Shown here: piece after piece, positions 1 through 5,230 of the stretch
How positions within the stretch are numbered: the stretch's first letter is position 1
How the letters are laid out: the number at the start of each line of letters is the position of its first letter
Assembly: GCA_002793355.1 (NCBI GenBank)
Contig: PFQB01000078.1
Coordinates: 27,314-32,543 of the forward strand
Origin: Candidatus Dojkabacteria bacterium CG_4_10_14_0_2_um_filter_Dojkabacteria_WS6_41_15
Lineage (GTDB): Bacteria > Patescibacteriota > Dojkabacteria > GCA-002793355
Length of the DNA: 5,230 nucleotides
Direction: 5' to 3'
The notes under the pieces: generated by a model
What the model saw: the letters and a program-made list of their open reading frames with translations, nothing else
Database searches by the model: none
What the model was told of the DNA's origin: nothing
Made by a program: the position numbers and the translations under genes

Positions 1-357
1 TTCATTATCACAATACTTTTTGATCAACTTTTCAATATTTGGTGGTAGTTTCTGGGTGACTACCTCGCTCAAATTGTGCGTCTTATTATATTTCTTGACA
101 GACATTACTTCCTTGTACTTCAACCCAACCTCAATTGCATGTTTCAAACAATAGAGCGCTGGGACCAACAACATTTTTCTTATACTTAATCCGTTTTCGC
201 CCTTACCATAAAGAAAACTTTTCTGATAACAGGCTGGAAAGGAAGTCCTTCTATTTTGATCTAATAGTTCTTCTAAGAGTATTCTTGATGTGGAAATATA
301 GGCTTTAGCTAACAATTTCCAATGCATTGGAGACACTTTTGGTACTACTTGTTTCAT
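1..357 (-). CDS. Partial uncharacterised protein, HEPN-like helical fold suspected (N-terminal 119 codons)
   Basis: An uninterrupted frame runs from ATG at 357-355 to the left edge, so the C-terminus is missing. An in-frame TAA at 384-382 lies just upstream and no alternative start lies between, which fixes the start. The fragment begins MKQVVPKVSPMHWKLLAKAY and looks mostly helical, with no signal peptide or membrane segment, so it is probably cytoplasmic. Residues 66-80 (PALYCLKHAIEVGLK) followed by THNLSEV at 93-99 resemble the 'RHxxEL.LK ... H.L' pattern of uncharacterised HEPN-like proteins, some of which occur in defence or toxin-antitoxin loci. The catalytic R-x(4-6)-H of HEPN RNases is not visible in this part. 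AGGGG at 375-371 could be a Shine-Dalgarno, but its 13-nt spacing is long. It is divergent from the kinase gene. That the gene is real is fairly sure; the family is a resemblance only and no function is assigned. Confidence 0.7.
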   Translation of the reverse strand, partial: MKQVVPKVSPMHWKLLAKAYISTSRILLEELLDQNRRTSFPACYQKSFLYGKGENGLSIRKMLLVPALYCLKHAIEVGLKYKEVMSVKKYNKTHNLSEVVTQKLPPNIEKLIKKYCDNE

Positions 358-392
358 TTTGACTTGTGAGCCCCTAAAATATTAAATCTACA

Positions 393-398
393 ATTATA
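393..398 (-). promoter_or_regulatory. Candidate -10 box (TATAAT) for the leftward gene
   Basis: A perfect TATAAT on the minus strand would place a transcript start near 386 and give a leader of about 29 nt before the ATG at 357. No good -35 hexamer sits 16-18 nt upstream. The surrounding DNA is very AT-rich, so a chance match is possible. Confidence 0.4.
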
Positions 399-450
399 TT
401 CCAAATAGCATCATTTAAGTAGTTTGCGTGTGATAACATCTCGCCATGAT

Positions 451-456
451 TATAAT
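451..456 (+). promoter_or_regulatory. Alternative -10 box (TATAAT) for the kinase gene
   Basis: A perfect TATAAT on the plus strand would start a transcript near 463 and put the whole heptad-repeat tract in a leader of about 87 nt. No recognisable -35 is present. It competes with the extended -10 at 536-544 as the kinase promoter. Confidence 0.25.
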
Positions 457-467
457 TTTGATTCCAT

Positions 468-530
468 ACTTTACTCTTTAAACTTTATACTTTAAACTTT
501 ATACTTTAATCTTTATACTTTAATCTTTAA
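468..530. repeat. Nine tandem 7-bp units, consensus WCTTTAW
   Basis: Nine consecutive heptads fill exactly 63 bp and all match [AT]CTTTA[AT] except one final base (C at 474). Units mostly alternate as pairs, giving a 14-bp higher-order period; ACTTTATACTTTAA occurs twice perfectly at 482-495 and 496-509. The -10-like hexamer TATACT recurs at 486, 500 and 514. Because 7 is not a multiple of 3, TAA appears in different plus-strand frames, so the tract is non-coding. It lies 19 bp before the kinase start. Its role is unknown: candidates are a regulatory array, a promoter-like decoy or a slippage-prone simple repeat. Confidence 0.9.
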
Positions 531-535
531 ATCCC

Positions 536-544
536 TGCTATACT
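536..544 (+). promoter_or_regulatory. Extended -10 promoter (TGCTATACT) for a probably leaderless kinase mRNA
   Basis: TGnTATACT is an extended -10 motif with 5 of 6 hexamer matches. Only five bases (545-549) separate it from ATG at 550, so transcription would start at or next to the start codon. No purine-rich Shine-Dalgarno is present before the ATG, which fits a leaderless transcript. No -35 is evident, and the extended TG can compensate for that. Confidence 0.5.
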
Positions 545-549
545 TCTCT

Positions 550-1239
550 ATGGACCTACTTGCCCCTCTATTTGATGTTGCAAAAGAGACGACTATACCT
601 TTGGTTTTTTCGGGTAAGTCGTTTTGGCGACATAAAGCTAAGCCCTTGTGGATTTCGTTAATCGGACCGTCTGGGGCTGGGAAAGACACGATTAAAACGT
701 TGCTCTTGCATACAGGGAAGTTTTCATATGTTAGAACTGCAACTAATCGAACTCCGAGAGCCGAAGAAGATCCTCGTGATTATATTTGGATGCGGGCAAT
801 TTACGAACGGGAGCCTATGGGGGCATATTTGAGGTCGCTCATCAAGCAATATGATCTATTTGAATACAATTTTCACTATGGAAACATGTATGGAACACCG
901 CTCGGTTCGATTAAGTCTGCTCTCCTGAGCAAGAAAATTCCTTTGTACTGTTCCGAGAATCAAGGCGCACTGTTTATGGAGCAAAATCTGTCGCCAGTTT
1001 TTGACATATTAACGATTTCGATTATTCCAGACTCGCTTGAAGATATGGAAAAACGGATACTTTCAGGCAATCGCAATAATCCAACGATGCGTTTACGCGA
1101 GTCGTTAGAACGTGTCAGAACAGCTGGACAAGTTGCGCACTTTATTGTCAAGAATCCAAGCCGGCCTGTTGAGACGGGCAAAAGCGGCTTAGAAAGTGCA
1201 GTATCGGCGGTTAAGCAGTTAATTGCAACGTTCGAGTAG
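550..1239 (+). CDS. Guanylate kinase-like P-loop nucleoside monophosphate kinase, GKD Walker A variant
   Basis: This 229-residue protein matches the guanylate kinase fold along its length. Walker A is GPSGAGKDT at 39-47. The GMP-binding-type segment TNRTPRAEEDPRDY at 65-78 keeps both arginines (67, 70), acidic residues and Tyr78. FEYNFHYGNMYGT at 104-116 matches the FLE...GN.YGT block. ENQGA at 136-140 corresponds to DxQGA, with Glu for Asp. A lid-like basic segment lies at 169-190 and HFIVKN at 197-202 matches the late YxIVN strand. Family members transfer phosphate from ATP to GMP in the cytoplasm. Oddities are Asp46 where the Mg-coordinating Ser/Thr normally sits, a change also seen in PhnN (ribose 1,5-bisphosphate phosphokinase), and about 30 extra N-terminal residues. 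The retained arginines favour GMP or a similar nucleotide over the PhnN substrate, but substrate is not proven. No Shine-Dalgarno precedes the start, and the upstream -10 suggests a leaderless mRNA. A start near residue 33 would remove the extension but has no better signal. Confidence 0.8.
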   Translation: MDLLAPLFDVAKETTIPLVFSGKSFWRHKAKPLWISLIGPSGAGKDTIKTLLLHTGKFSYVRTATNRTPRAEEDPRDYIWMRAIYEREPMGAYLRSLIKQYDLFEYNFHYGNMYGTPLGSIKSALLSKKIPLYCSENQGALFMEQNLSPVFDILTISIIPDSLEDMEKRILSGNRNNPTMRLRESLERVRTAGQVAHFIVKNPSRPVETGKSGLESAVSAVKQLIATFE

Positions 1240-1255
1240 ATTTACTACTTCAACC
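1240..1255. other. 16-bp gap between convergent stop codons
   Basis: The kinase TAG (1237-1239) and the surface-protein TAA (1258-1256) face each other with 16 bp between them. There is no GC-rich hairpin with a T-run here for either direction, so termination must occur inside the opposing gene or be factor-dependent. Confidence 0.8.
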
Positions 1256-4200
1256 TTACGTGGTTTCAAGTGCTGCTTGTCGTCGTCGGTATATGAATGC
1301 TCCTACGCCAGCAATAACTGCGATTAGAAGCAACCACCACCACGAGAAGCCAGCGGCAGCTGCTGCCAAGAGTGTTATAGCTGCTAACGTTGCACCCTGC
1401 CCTTCCGCGACGTTCACCGTTTTGGTCAAGCTCTCTGCCTTAAAACCTTTTGGAATCGAGCTTTCATTTAGGGTGATGATATATTCGCCTGGGCAAACGT
1501 CCATTTCCCATTTTCCGTTGTTGTCGCTAGTAAAGGTGCCAACAAGAATTTCCTTTCCGTCGAGCATGTAAGTTACTTTGCCGGTAATGCCTGCAAAGAT
1601 TTGTTCACCAGCATCTCTGATACCGTTTTTGTTCTTGTCGAGGAAGATTTCACCGGTTAGTTTTGTTGTGGCATCGCATGTTCGTGCACCTTCAACTTGC
1701 CCATCTTCTGGTGTAGGACTTGGTGTTGGAGTTTCTTCGGTTTGTGCCCCTAAGATATCGAATCCTCCAACCTCCTCTCCTTGACCTTGTTGCTGCGGAG
1801 CAGGCTCTTCGATTGTTCTGGTCTCTGAGTCACTTGCGGTATCGCCATCTGCATCGGTTACCGTTACGGTACAGTTATACGTACCAGGTGTTGTTCCTGT
1901 TGTATAGGTACTATTGGTACCAGAACAATTTCCACTCCAGAGGTAAGTATAGGGCGCGTTTCCACCTGTCGGGTTTGCAGTAAAGGTGTAGGAATCATTG
2001 CCATTTTGGGAAGCTGAAACTGTTACTGCAGGAACAACATCTACTACTGTATACGTAGTAGTTTGTGAATCTGACAGGTTTCCACTTGGATCTTCTACCC
2101 AGTAGGTGAAGAAATATGTTCCTGCTGGAATAACCGAAAGATCAACTGTTGCAGGCAGTGAGAACATTGTGTTCACGTCCCAAACGGCAGGACTTGTTGG
2201 CGTAATTGTATCGCACTGTTCGGTTAACGAATCCATTGAGTCGTTTGAAGAGTCAAGTGTGAAGCAGATTTTCTTAACACCTACGGCGTCAGTTCCTGTT
2301 ACTGAGACAACGGGCATAGCATCACCTTCATAAACGGTCGCATCAGCAACGTCGGTGACGGATGGTTTGGTAGTGTCCACGACGGTTACAGTAAAGGAAG
2401 AAGTAGATAAATTACCTGCCCAATCTGCTGCGGTACAATTTACTGTGTATGGGCCACCTAATGGATATTGAAAGCCTGCTTCTGTTGGAGCACAGGCCAA
2501 AGACATTACTGAACTTCCACTGTCGGTTGCTAACGGTGAGAAGATATAGAAATAGCCCTCAGGTGAGGTTGCCTCAAGAGTTTGATTCGCAGGTACCGTT
2601 ACCTCTGGGGCTGTCTTATCAATTTTTACCGTATGTGCTGTAGTTTTCTCGTCTTCAATATTGCCTGCGTTGTCTACTGAATAATAATTAATGGTGTGTA
2701 CCCCTTCTGCGCCAAGAGTAACTGAAGTCCCTTCGATATAGGAACCCCCATCAACCTTGTAGTATGTTTTATAGCAGCCACTTCCGTCTACATCGGTACA
2801 AGAGAAGGTTACAGTTACATCAATACTATGCCAGTCTCCATCGGTTCCAGAGTCGGTAGTAACTGGTTTTATCGTTTCAACAATAAAGTGCAAACCAAGT
2901 ACATCTCTAAATTGATTTATTGAAGGAATATCCTTACGTGTTGCATTGTCGTAGACCTGGTGGGCTAGATAATACTCGCCATCTGGTAAGGTAGCAATAC
3001 AATTAGTAAAGTCAACAGGAGTCGTAAGATTACCATCTGTAGGTAGAGTTACCAGGTTTGGAAGGCTTCTCCAACTGCAGTATGCTAGTTTCCCATTAGC
3101 ACTAAAGCCAAAGGAATGGTCATCTTGGGCTTGAAATATCACATAAGAATCGGTATTAAGTCCCGATGACGGTGATGCATCAGTATAAAGTCCGGTAAAG
3201 GTTAAAACAGAAACTGCATTTACGTAAGCAATAGGGTCGGTAATTTCTACCCCACTCTTGTAGTACGTGTTGGTTGCATTTGGTGCAACGATGTCAATTA
3301 CTATTTCCTGCGTATCGGTTGATGTGTTCACTGCAAGATCAGTAATAGTCGCAGTAATGGTATAGGTTCCATCTGGAATTGTTGCAGAGAAATAAGCTTC
3401 CCATACGCCCCCTGCTGGGGAAACAGCAACATCTGTTCCATTAAGGTTAACATTAATACTACCTAAATTGTCACCGGCGTAAGTTCCGACAATTGTTGGA
3501 GTGTTCTCGTTAGTAATAAAGGTTGGTACGGTAACTGCACCATATTTCAAGCTATCGACAGAGATTGTCGGTGCTGAGGTATCAATAACAAACTTTACCC
3601 AGCCATCGCCACCGGTTGGTGTCCAGTCAATATTCTGCACATCATCGTAAATCCATAAACGCATGCAGTAATTGCCATCTGCTAAGCCTGATTTTGTCAG
3701 AGTTCTGCTTACTACACCTTCTGCGGGGGTTAAATTGTCTTGGTTCCAATCGATATAACTTGTACAGTTATGGCCTACATCTGCATTATACAAATCGAAG
3801 CGAGTCCGTGTATAGCCAGAAGAAGGATCCTTGGCCTCAATGGTAATTCCAAGTGTATTTGTGTTGTTATAGTACACACCACCAACATTATTTCCGGTCA
3901 CAGAATCAATTTTGAAATCTGGGACTGTTGTGTCCTTCTTCAGAAGTTGCTTTTGAATTGAGGCTTCCGTATTACCAGCTAAATCTTCTGCATAATAGCA
4001 AAGGGTATAAACGCCGTCGGCACTTCCATTGATATCACCGTTAACATTGGTATCGTGACTCTGAGGCACACTATAACCACTTCCGTATGTTGGGCAGGAT
4101 TGATCGCCACTCAGAATTTGGTAACGAGTAAAATCGACGGACGTGTCACCTGTAGCTATTCTAAGATTGAGATTGTCGTACGATTTGTACCAACCGTTTC

Positions 4201-5230
4201 CGTGCCAACCTGCTGTGCCAACAATATTCAGCGTTTCAGCAAGGTCTGCTTGAATGTAGAGAGAGGAGGTCGGTGCTGTTACATCGTATGTTATTGCACA
4301 CTTTTCCGTCCATGCGCTCGCGTTGCCTAACGTATCAATGGCCCTGATTTGTACCCAATAAGTAGCGCCATCAACAGCTCCGCCGCCATTTTGATAATTG
4401 GTGGTCAGCAAAGGCGATGTGTATGCTAGAGTCGTTTCATTTGGCGAATACACTTTTCTCTCGTACCCTGCAATTCCAGCTGCGTCAGTAGAAGTACCCC
4501 AAAGGTTGGTCATTGGTGAATAATTCAAGCTTTGCCCACATGTTCTGTAACCAGCAAAATCGGAACCTGTTGCGTAGTCGCTCCCATCGGGTGGGTTCTC
4601 TGACGTCCAACCAATTTGTCCGGGTAGCGTAGGTCCTGTTACATCTATATTCAATGGGTTTGCACTGGAAAGATATGAGGTATTTCCTGCCAGATCAGCT
4701 GCCTTAGCACAAATATAGCTTCCGTTATGTACCTCTGTATTGAAGGTAAATGGTGTACCCGAAGTAAACGCATTACCGAATGTGTCGCTAGAGTTACAGG
4801 TACTATCGGAGCTAAACCCGTATTCGTAGCTGTCCGGATTGGCGTTTAAGTCAGAGGTAGAGAGTTCTACAGTGTCACTAGTGACTGGACCAGCAACGAC
4901 ATTATCGATAAAACTCAAGCTCGGAAGAATATAATCTACCGTTATTGCCCAAGGTCCTGACCACGCACTACAGTTATTAAGACTGTCACAAGCTTGAACT
5001 TGCCATGTGTACGCCCTGTCAGCGCTTCCGGAAGCATTAATCTGTGATGCAGTACCTGTAGATACTGGACCATAATGCCCAGTAACAGGCCAAAAACTTT
5101 GGTAACGATAAGTTACTGGACCACTTGGGTCAGATACATCGGACCAATCCAAAATCAACCCTGCTGGATTTCTTACTGAACCGTCTGGTGGACTTACCAA
5201 GGTAGGAACCGCTGGTGATGTTGTATCAAC
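1256..5230 (-). CDS. Giant multidomain surface protein (Ig/FN3-like repeats, HYR, PKD, SdrD-B/CNA-B, C-terminal TM anchor), 5' partial
   Basis: The frame is open from the right edge to TAA at 1258-1256, giving 1,324 residues; the N-terminus and signal peptide lie outside. Residues are counted from the codon at 5230. Modules in order: Ig/FN3-like repeats at about 1-99, 100-197, 198-317, 318-434, 435-551, 552-648 and 649-786; OmpL47-like 787-874; HYR-like 875-952; Ig-like 955-1064; PKD-like 1066-1140; Gln/Glu/Pro/Thr linker 1141-1182; SdrD-B/CNA-B-like 1185-1274; TM helix about 1296-1314, then RRRQAALETT. Repeats are joined by variants of 'IDxTAP' and many contain 'DGxY...D.AGN'. All 22 cysteines fall as pairs, one pair per module except 552-648. 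No enzymatic motif was seen. By analogy it is an extracellular stalk or adhesin fixed in the membrane by its C-terminus, with no LPXTG. The ligand is unknown. The large FN3/Ig part could have other assignments, but surface location is well supported. Confidence 0.88.
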   Translation of the reverse strand, partial: VDTTSPAVPTLVSPPDGSVRNPAGLILDWSDVSDPSGPVTYRYQSFWPVTGHYGPVSTGTASQINASGSADRAYTWQVQACDSLNNCSAWSGPWAITVDYILPSLSFIDNVVAGPVTSDTVELSTSDLNANPDSYEYGFSSDSTCNSSDTFGNAFTSGTPFTFNTEVHNGSYICAKAADLAGNTSYLSSANPLNIDVTGPTLPGQIGWTSENPPDGSDYATGSDFAGYRTCGQSLNYSPMTNLWGTSTDAAGIAGYERKVYSPNETTLAYTSPLLTTNYQNGGGAVDGATYWVQIRAIDTLGNASAWTEKCAITYDVTAPTSSLYIQADLAETLNIVGTAGWHGNGWYKSYDNLNLRIATGDTSVDFTRYQILSGDQSCPTYGSGYSVPQSHDTNVNGDINGSADGVYTLCYYAEDLAGNTEASIQKQLLKKDTTVPDFKIDSVTGNNVGGVYYNNTNTLGITIEAKDPSSGYTRTRFDLYNADVGHNCTSYIDWNQDNLTPAEGVVSRTLTKSGLADGNYCMRLWIYDDVQNIDWTPTGGDGWVKFVIDTSAPTISVDSLKYGAVTVPTFITNENTPTIVGTYAGDNLGSINVNLNGTDVAVSPAGGVWEAYFSATIPDGTYTITATITDLAVNTSTDTQEIVIDIVAPNATNTYYKSGVEITDPIAYVNAVSVLTFTGLYTDASPSSGLNTDSYVIFQAQDDHSFGFSANGKLAYCSWRSLPNLVTLPTDGNLTTPVDFTNCIATLPDGEYYLAHQVYDNATRKDIPSINQFRDVLGLHFIVETIKPVTTDSGTDGDWHSIDVTVTFSCTDVDGSGCYKTYYKVDGGSYIEGTSVTLGAEGVHTINYYSVDNAGNIEDEKTTAHTVKIDKTAPEVTVPANQTLEATSPEGYFYIFSPLATDSGSSVMSLACAPTEAGFQYPLGGPYTVNCTAADWAGNLSTSSFTVTVVDTTKPSVTDVADATVYEGDAMPVVSVTGTDAVGVKKICFTLDSSNDSMDSLTEQCDTITPTSPAVWDVNTMFSLPATVDLSVIPAGTYFFTYWVEDPSGNLSDSQTTTYTVVDVVPAVTVSASQNGNDSYTFTANPTGGNAPYTYLWSGNCSGTNSTYTTGTTPGTYNCTVTVTDADGDTASDSETRTIEEPAPQQQGQGEEVGGFDILGAQTEETPTPSPTPEDGQVEGARTCDATTKLTGEIFLDKNKNGIRDAGEQIFAGITGKVTYMLDGKEILVGTFTSDNNGKWEMDVCPGEYIITLNESSIPKGFKAESLTKTVNVAEGQGATLAAITLLAAAAAGFSWWWLLLIAVIAGVGAFIYRRRQAALETT
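1289..1345 (-). other. C-terminal transmembrane anchor
   Basis: Residues 1296-1314 (SWWWLLLIAVIAGVGAFIY) form a clear membrane helix, followed by RRR and a ten-residue cytoplasmic tail. An alanine-rich apolar stretch (about 1280-1294) precedes it. The positive tail after the helix fits an N-outside topology. No LPXTG or similar sortase motif lies before the helix, so direct membrane anchoring is the simplest reading. Confidence 0.85.
1409..1678 (-). other. SdrD-B/CNA-B-like domain with Asp/Asn loop
   Basis: Residues 1185-1274 begin CDATTKLTGEIFLDKNKNGI and continue RDAGE, then a GTFTSDNNGKWEMDVCPGEY strand pair and KGFKAESLTKTVNV. The D.N.NG..D.GE loop (1198-1209) is typical of SdrD B-like domains and resembles an EF-hand calcium loop. 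Cys1185 and Cys1246 could join the two ends of the sheet. It is the membrane-proximal domain, following the linker. Confidence 0.8.
1685..1810 (-). other. Low-complexity disordered linker
   Basis: Residues 1141-1182 are rich in Glu, Gln, Pro, Thr and Gly (APQQQGQGEE, TEETPTPSPTPEDG) and contain no cysteine. They separate the repeat stack from the membrane-proximal domain and probably act as a flexible stalk or cell-envelope-spanning segment. The 'ILGAQTEETPTP' style is reminiscent of surface proteins from CPR genomes, which is an impression and not a search result. Confidence 0.7.
1811..2035 (-). other. PKD-like domain
   Basis: Residues 1066-1140 show the PKD pattern: PAVTVSASQNGNDSYTFTAN, then NAPYTYLWSGNC (the 'Y.W..G' core), GTYNCTVTVTDADGDTAS and a closing ETRTI. 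PKD modules are extracellular spacers or protein/polysaccharide contacts. Cys1102 and Cys1120 sit on strands that could pair. Confidence 0.75.
2375..2608 (-). other. HYR-like domain
   Basis: Residues 875-952 carry HYR (hyalin repeat) features: PEVTVPANQTLEATSPEG at the start, a central 'ATDSGSSV', then YPLGGPYTVNCTAADWAGN and a final FTVTVVDTTKP. HYR is an Ig-like extracellular module linked to adhesion. Cys913 and Cys932 are at the positions where bacterial HYR domains often hold a C..P...F..G...V.C pair. Confidence 0.75.
2609..2872 (-). other. OmpL47-like Ig domain
   Basis: Residues 787-874 of the fragment read like the module commonly annotated OmpL47-type: a W...VTVTFSCTD start, GSGCYKTYYKVDGGSY in the middle, then EGVHTINYYSVDNAGNIED, closing with VKIDKTAP. 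Such modules occur as strings in secreted and surface proteins. The two cysteines (811, 819) flank the GSG turn. Confidence 0.65.
2873..5230 (-). other. Seven diverged Ig/FN3-like repeats
   Basis: This part of the surface gene encodes seven modules of about 96-140 residues. Junctions recur as short Asp-x-x-x-Pro linkers: VDTTSP at the window edge, then VDYILP, IDVTGP, YDVTAP, KDTTVP, IDTSAP, IDIVAP and VETIKP. Late in most modules a strand reads DGxY or close to it, followed by D..GN (EDLAGNT, IDTLGNA). Repeats 1 and 3 are visibly related: QACDSLNNCSAW at 79-90 aligns with RAIDTLGNASAW at 296-307. Divergence is high, with no long DNA-level identity, so these are old duplications rather than a recent expansion. 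Confidence 0.8.

Noticed and set aside
446..481. 11-residue frame MIIILIPYFTL in the intergenic region
   Set aside because: It is very short, has no ribosome-binding site, and its apolar content follows from AT-rich DNA.
960..1181. 73-codon minus-strand frame inside the kinase gene
   Set aside because: It is the antisense shadow of a well-supported kinase and has no recognisable domain or start signal.
1355..1367. GGCAGC-T-GCTGCC as a terminator stem for the kinase transcript
   Set aside because: It comes from a run of alanine codons in the surface gene, has a one-base loop and is not followed by a T-run.
1260..1983. Plus-strand frames opposite the end of the surface gene
   Set aside because: They are antisense of the TM anchor, CNA-B, linker and PKD-coding regions, with compositionally biased peptides and no domain.
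2041..2061. Inverted repeat CTACTAC...GTAGTAG with a 7-nt loop
   Set aside because: It is inside the coding region for a Thr/Val-rich strand, has low GC and no T-run, and is probably a codon coincidence.
2106..4330. Several plus-strand frames of 64-91 codons
   Set aside because: All lie antisense to the continuous surface-protein frame, without ribosome sites or family resemblance.
4874..4885. 12-bp perfect palindrome GTCACTAGTGAC
   Set aside because: About one such palindrome is expected by chance in 5 kb, and it lies within coding sequence.
5198..5200. TTG as the start codon of the surface protein
   Set aside because: The frame stays open to the window edge and the upstream codons (VDTTSPAVP) are another inter-repeat linker, so the gene begins beyond 5230.

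Overview
The window reads as part of an uncultured, small-genome bacterium. The best guess is a Candidatus Patescibacteria (CPR) member. The reasons are a very large Ig-like surface protein with a Pro/Thr/Glu stalk ('GAQTEETPTPSPTP') and a C-terminal membrane anchor without LPXTG, a probably leaderless gene with no Shine-Dalgarno, and AT-rich intergenic DNA made of short repeats. This is inference from style: there is no rRNA or marker gene here. Stops used are TAG and TAA, and no reading frame needs a non-standard code.

Layout. (1) 1-357, minus strand: the first 119 codons of a gene running off the left edge. It encodes a helical protein with a KHAIE...K...THNL pattern like uncharacterised HEPN-like proteins. 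(2) 358-549: a divergent, AT-rich intergenic region. It holds a TATAAT promoter candidate for the left gene, nine tandem 7-bp units (468-530), and an extended -10 (TGCTATACT) 5 nt before the next start codon. (3) 550-1239, plus strand: a complete guanylate-kinase-family protein whose Walker A ends GKD instead of GK[ST]. (4) 1256-5230, minus strand: the C-terminal 1,324 residues of a giant surface protein whose N-terminus lies beyond the right edge. Genes 3 and 4 converge with only 16 bp between stops.

The surface protein dominates the window. From the right edge it has seven Ig/FN3-like repeats, an OmpL47-like repeat, a HYR domain, another Ig-like repeat, a PKD-like domain, a disordered linker, an SdrD-B/CNA-B-like domain with an Asp/Asn loop, then a TM helix and a short basic tail. 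It has exactly 22 cysteines, two in every domain except one repeat that has none. The pairs sit at different positions in related repeats. This domain-by-domain pattern suggests one disulfide staple per module and is the most striking signal in the window.

There is no evidence that the genes work together: they are on alternating strands, each apparently with its own promoter. No tRNA, rRNA, CRISPR array, insertion sequence or convincing intrinsic terminator was seen.
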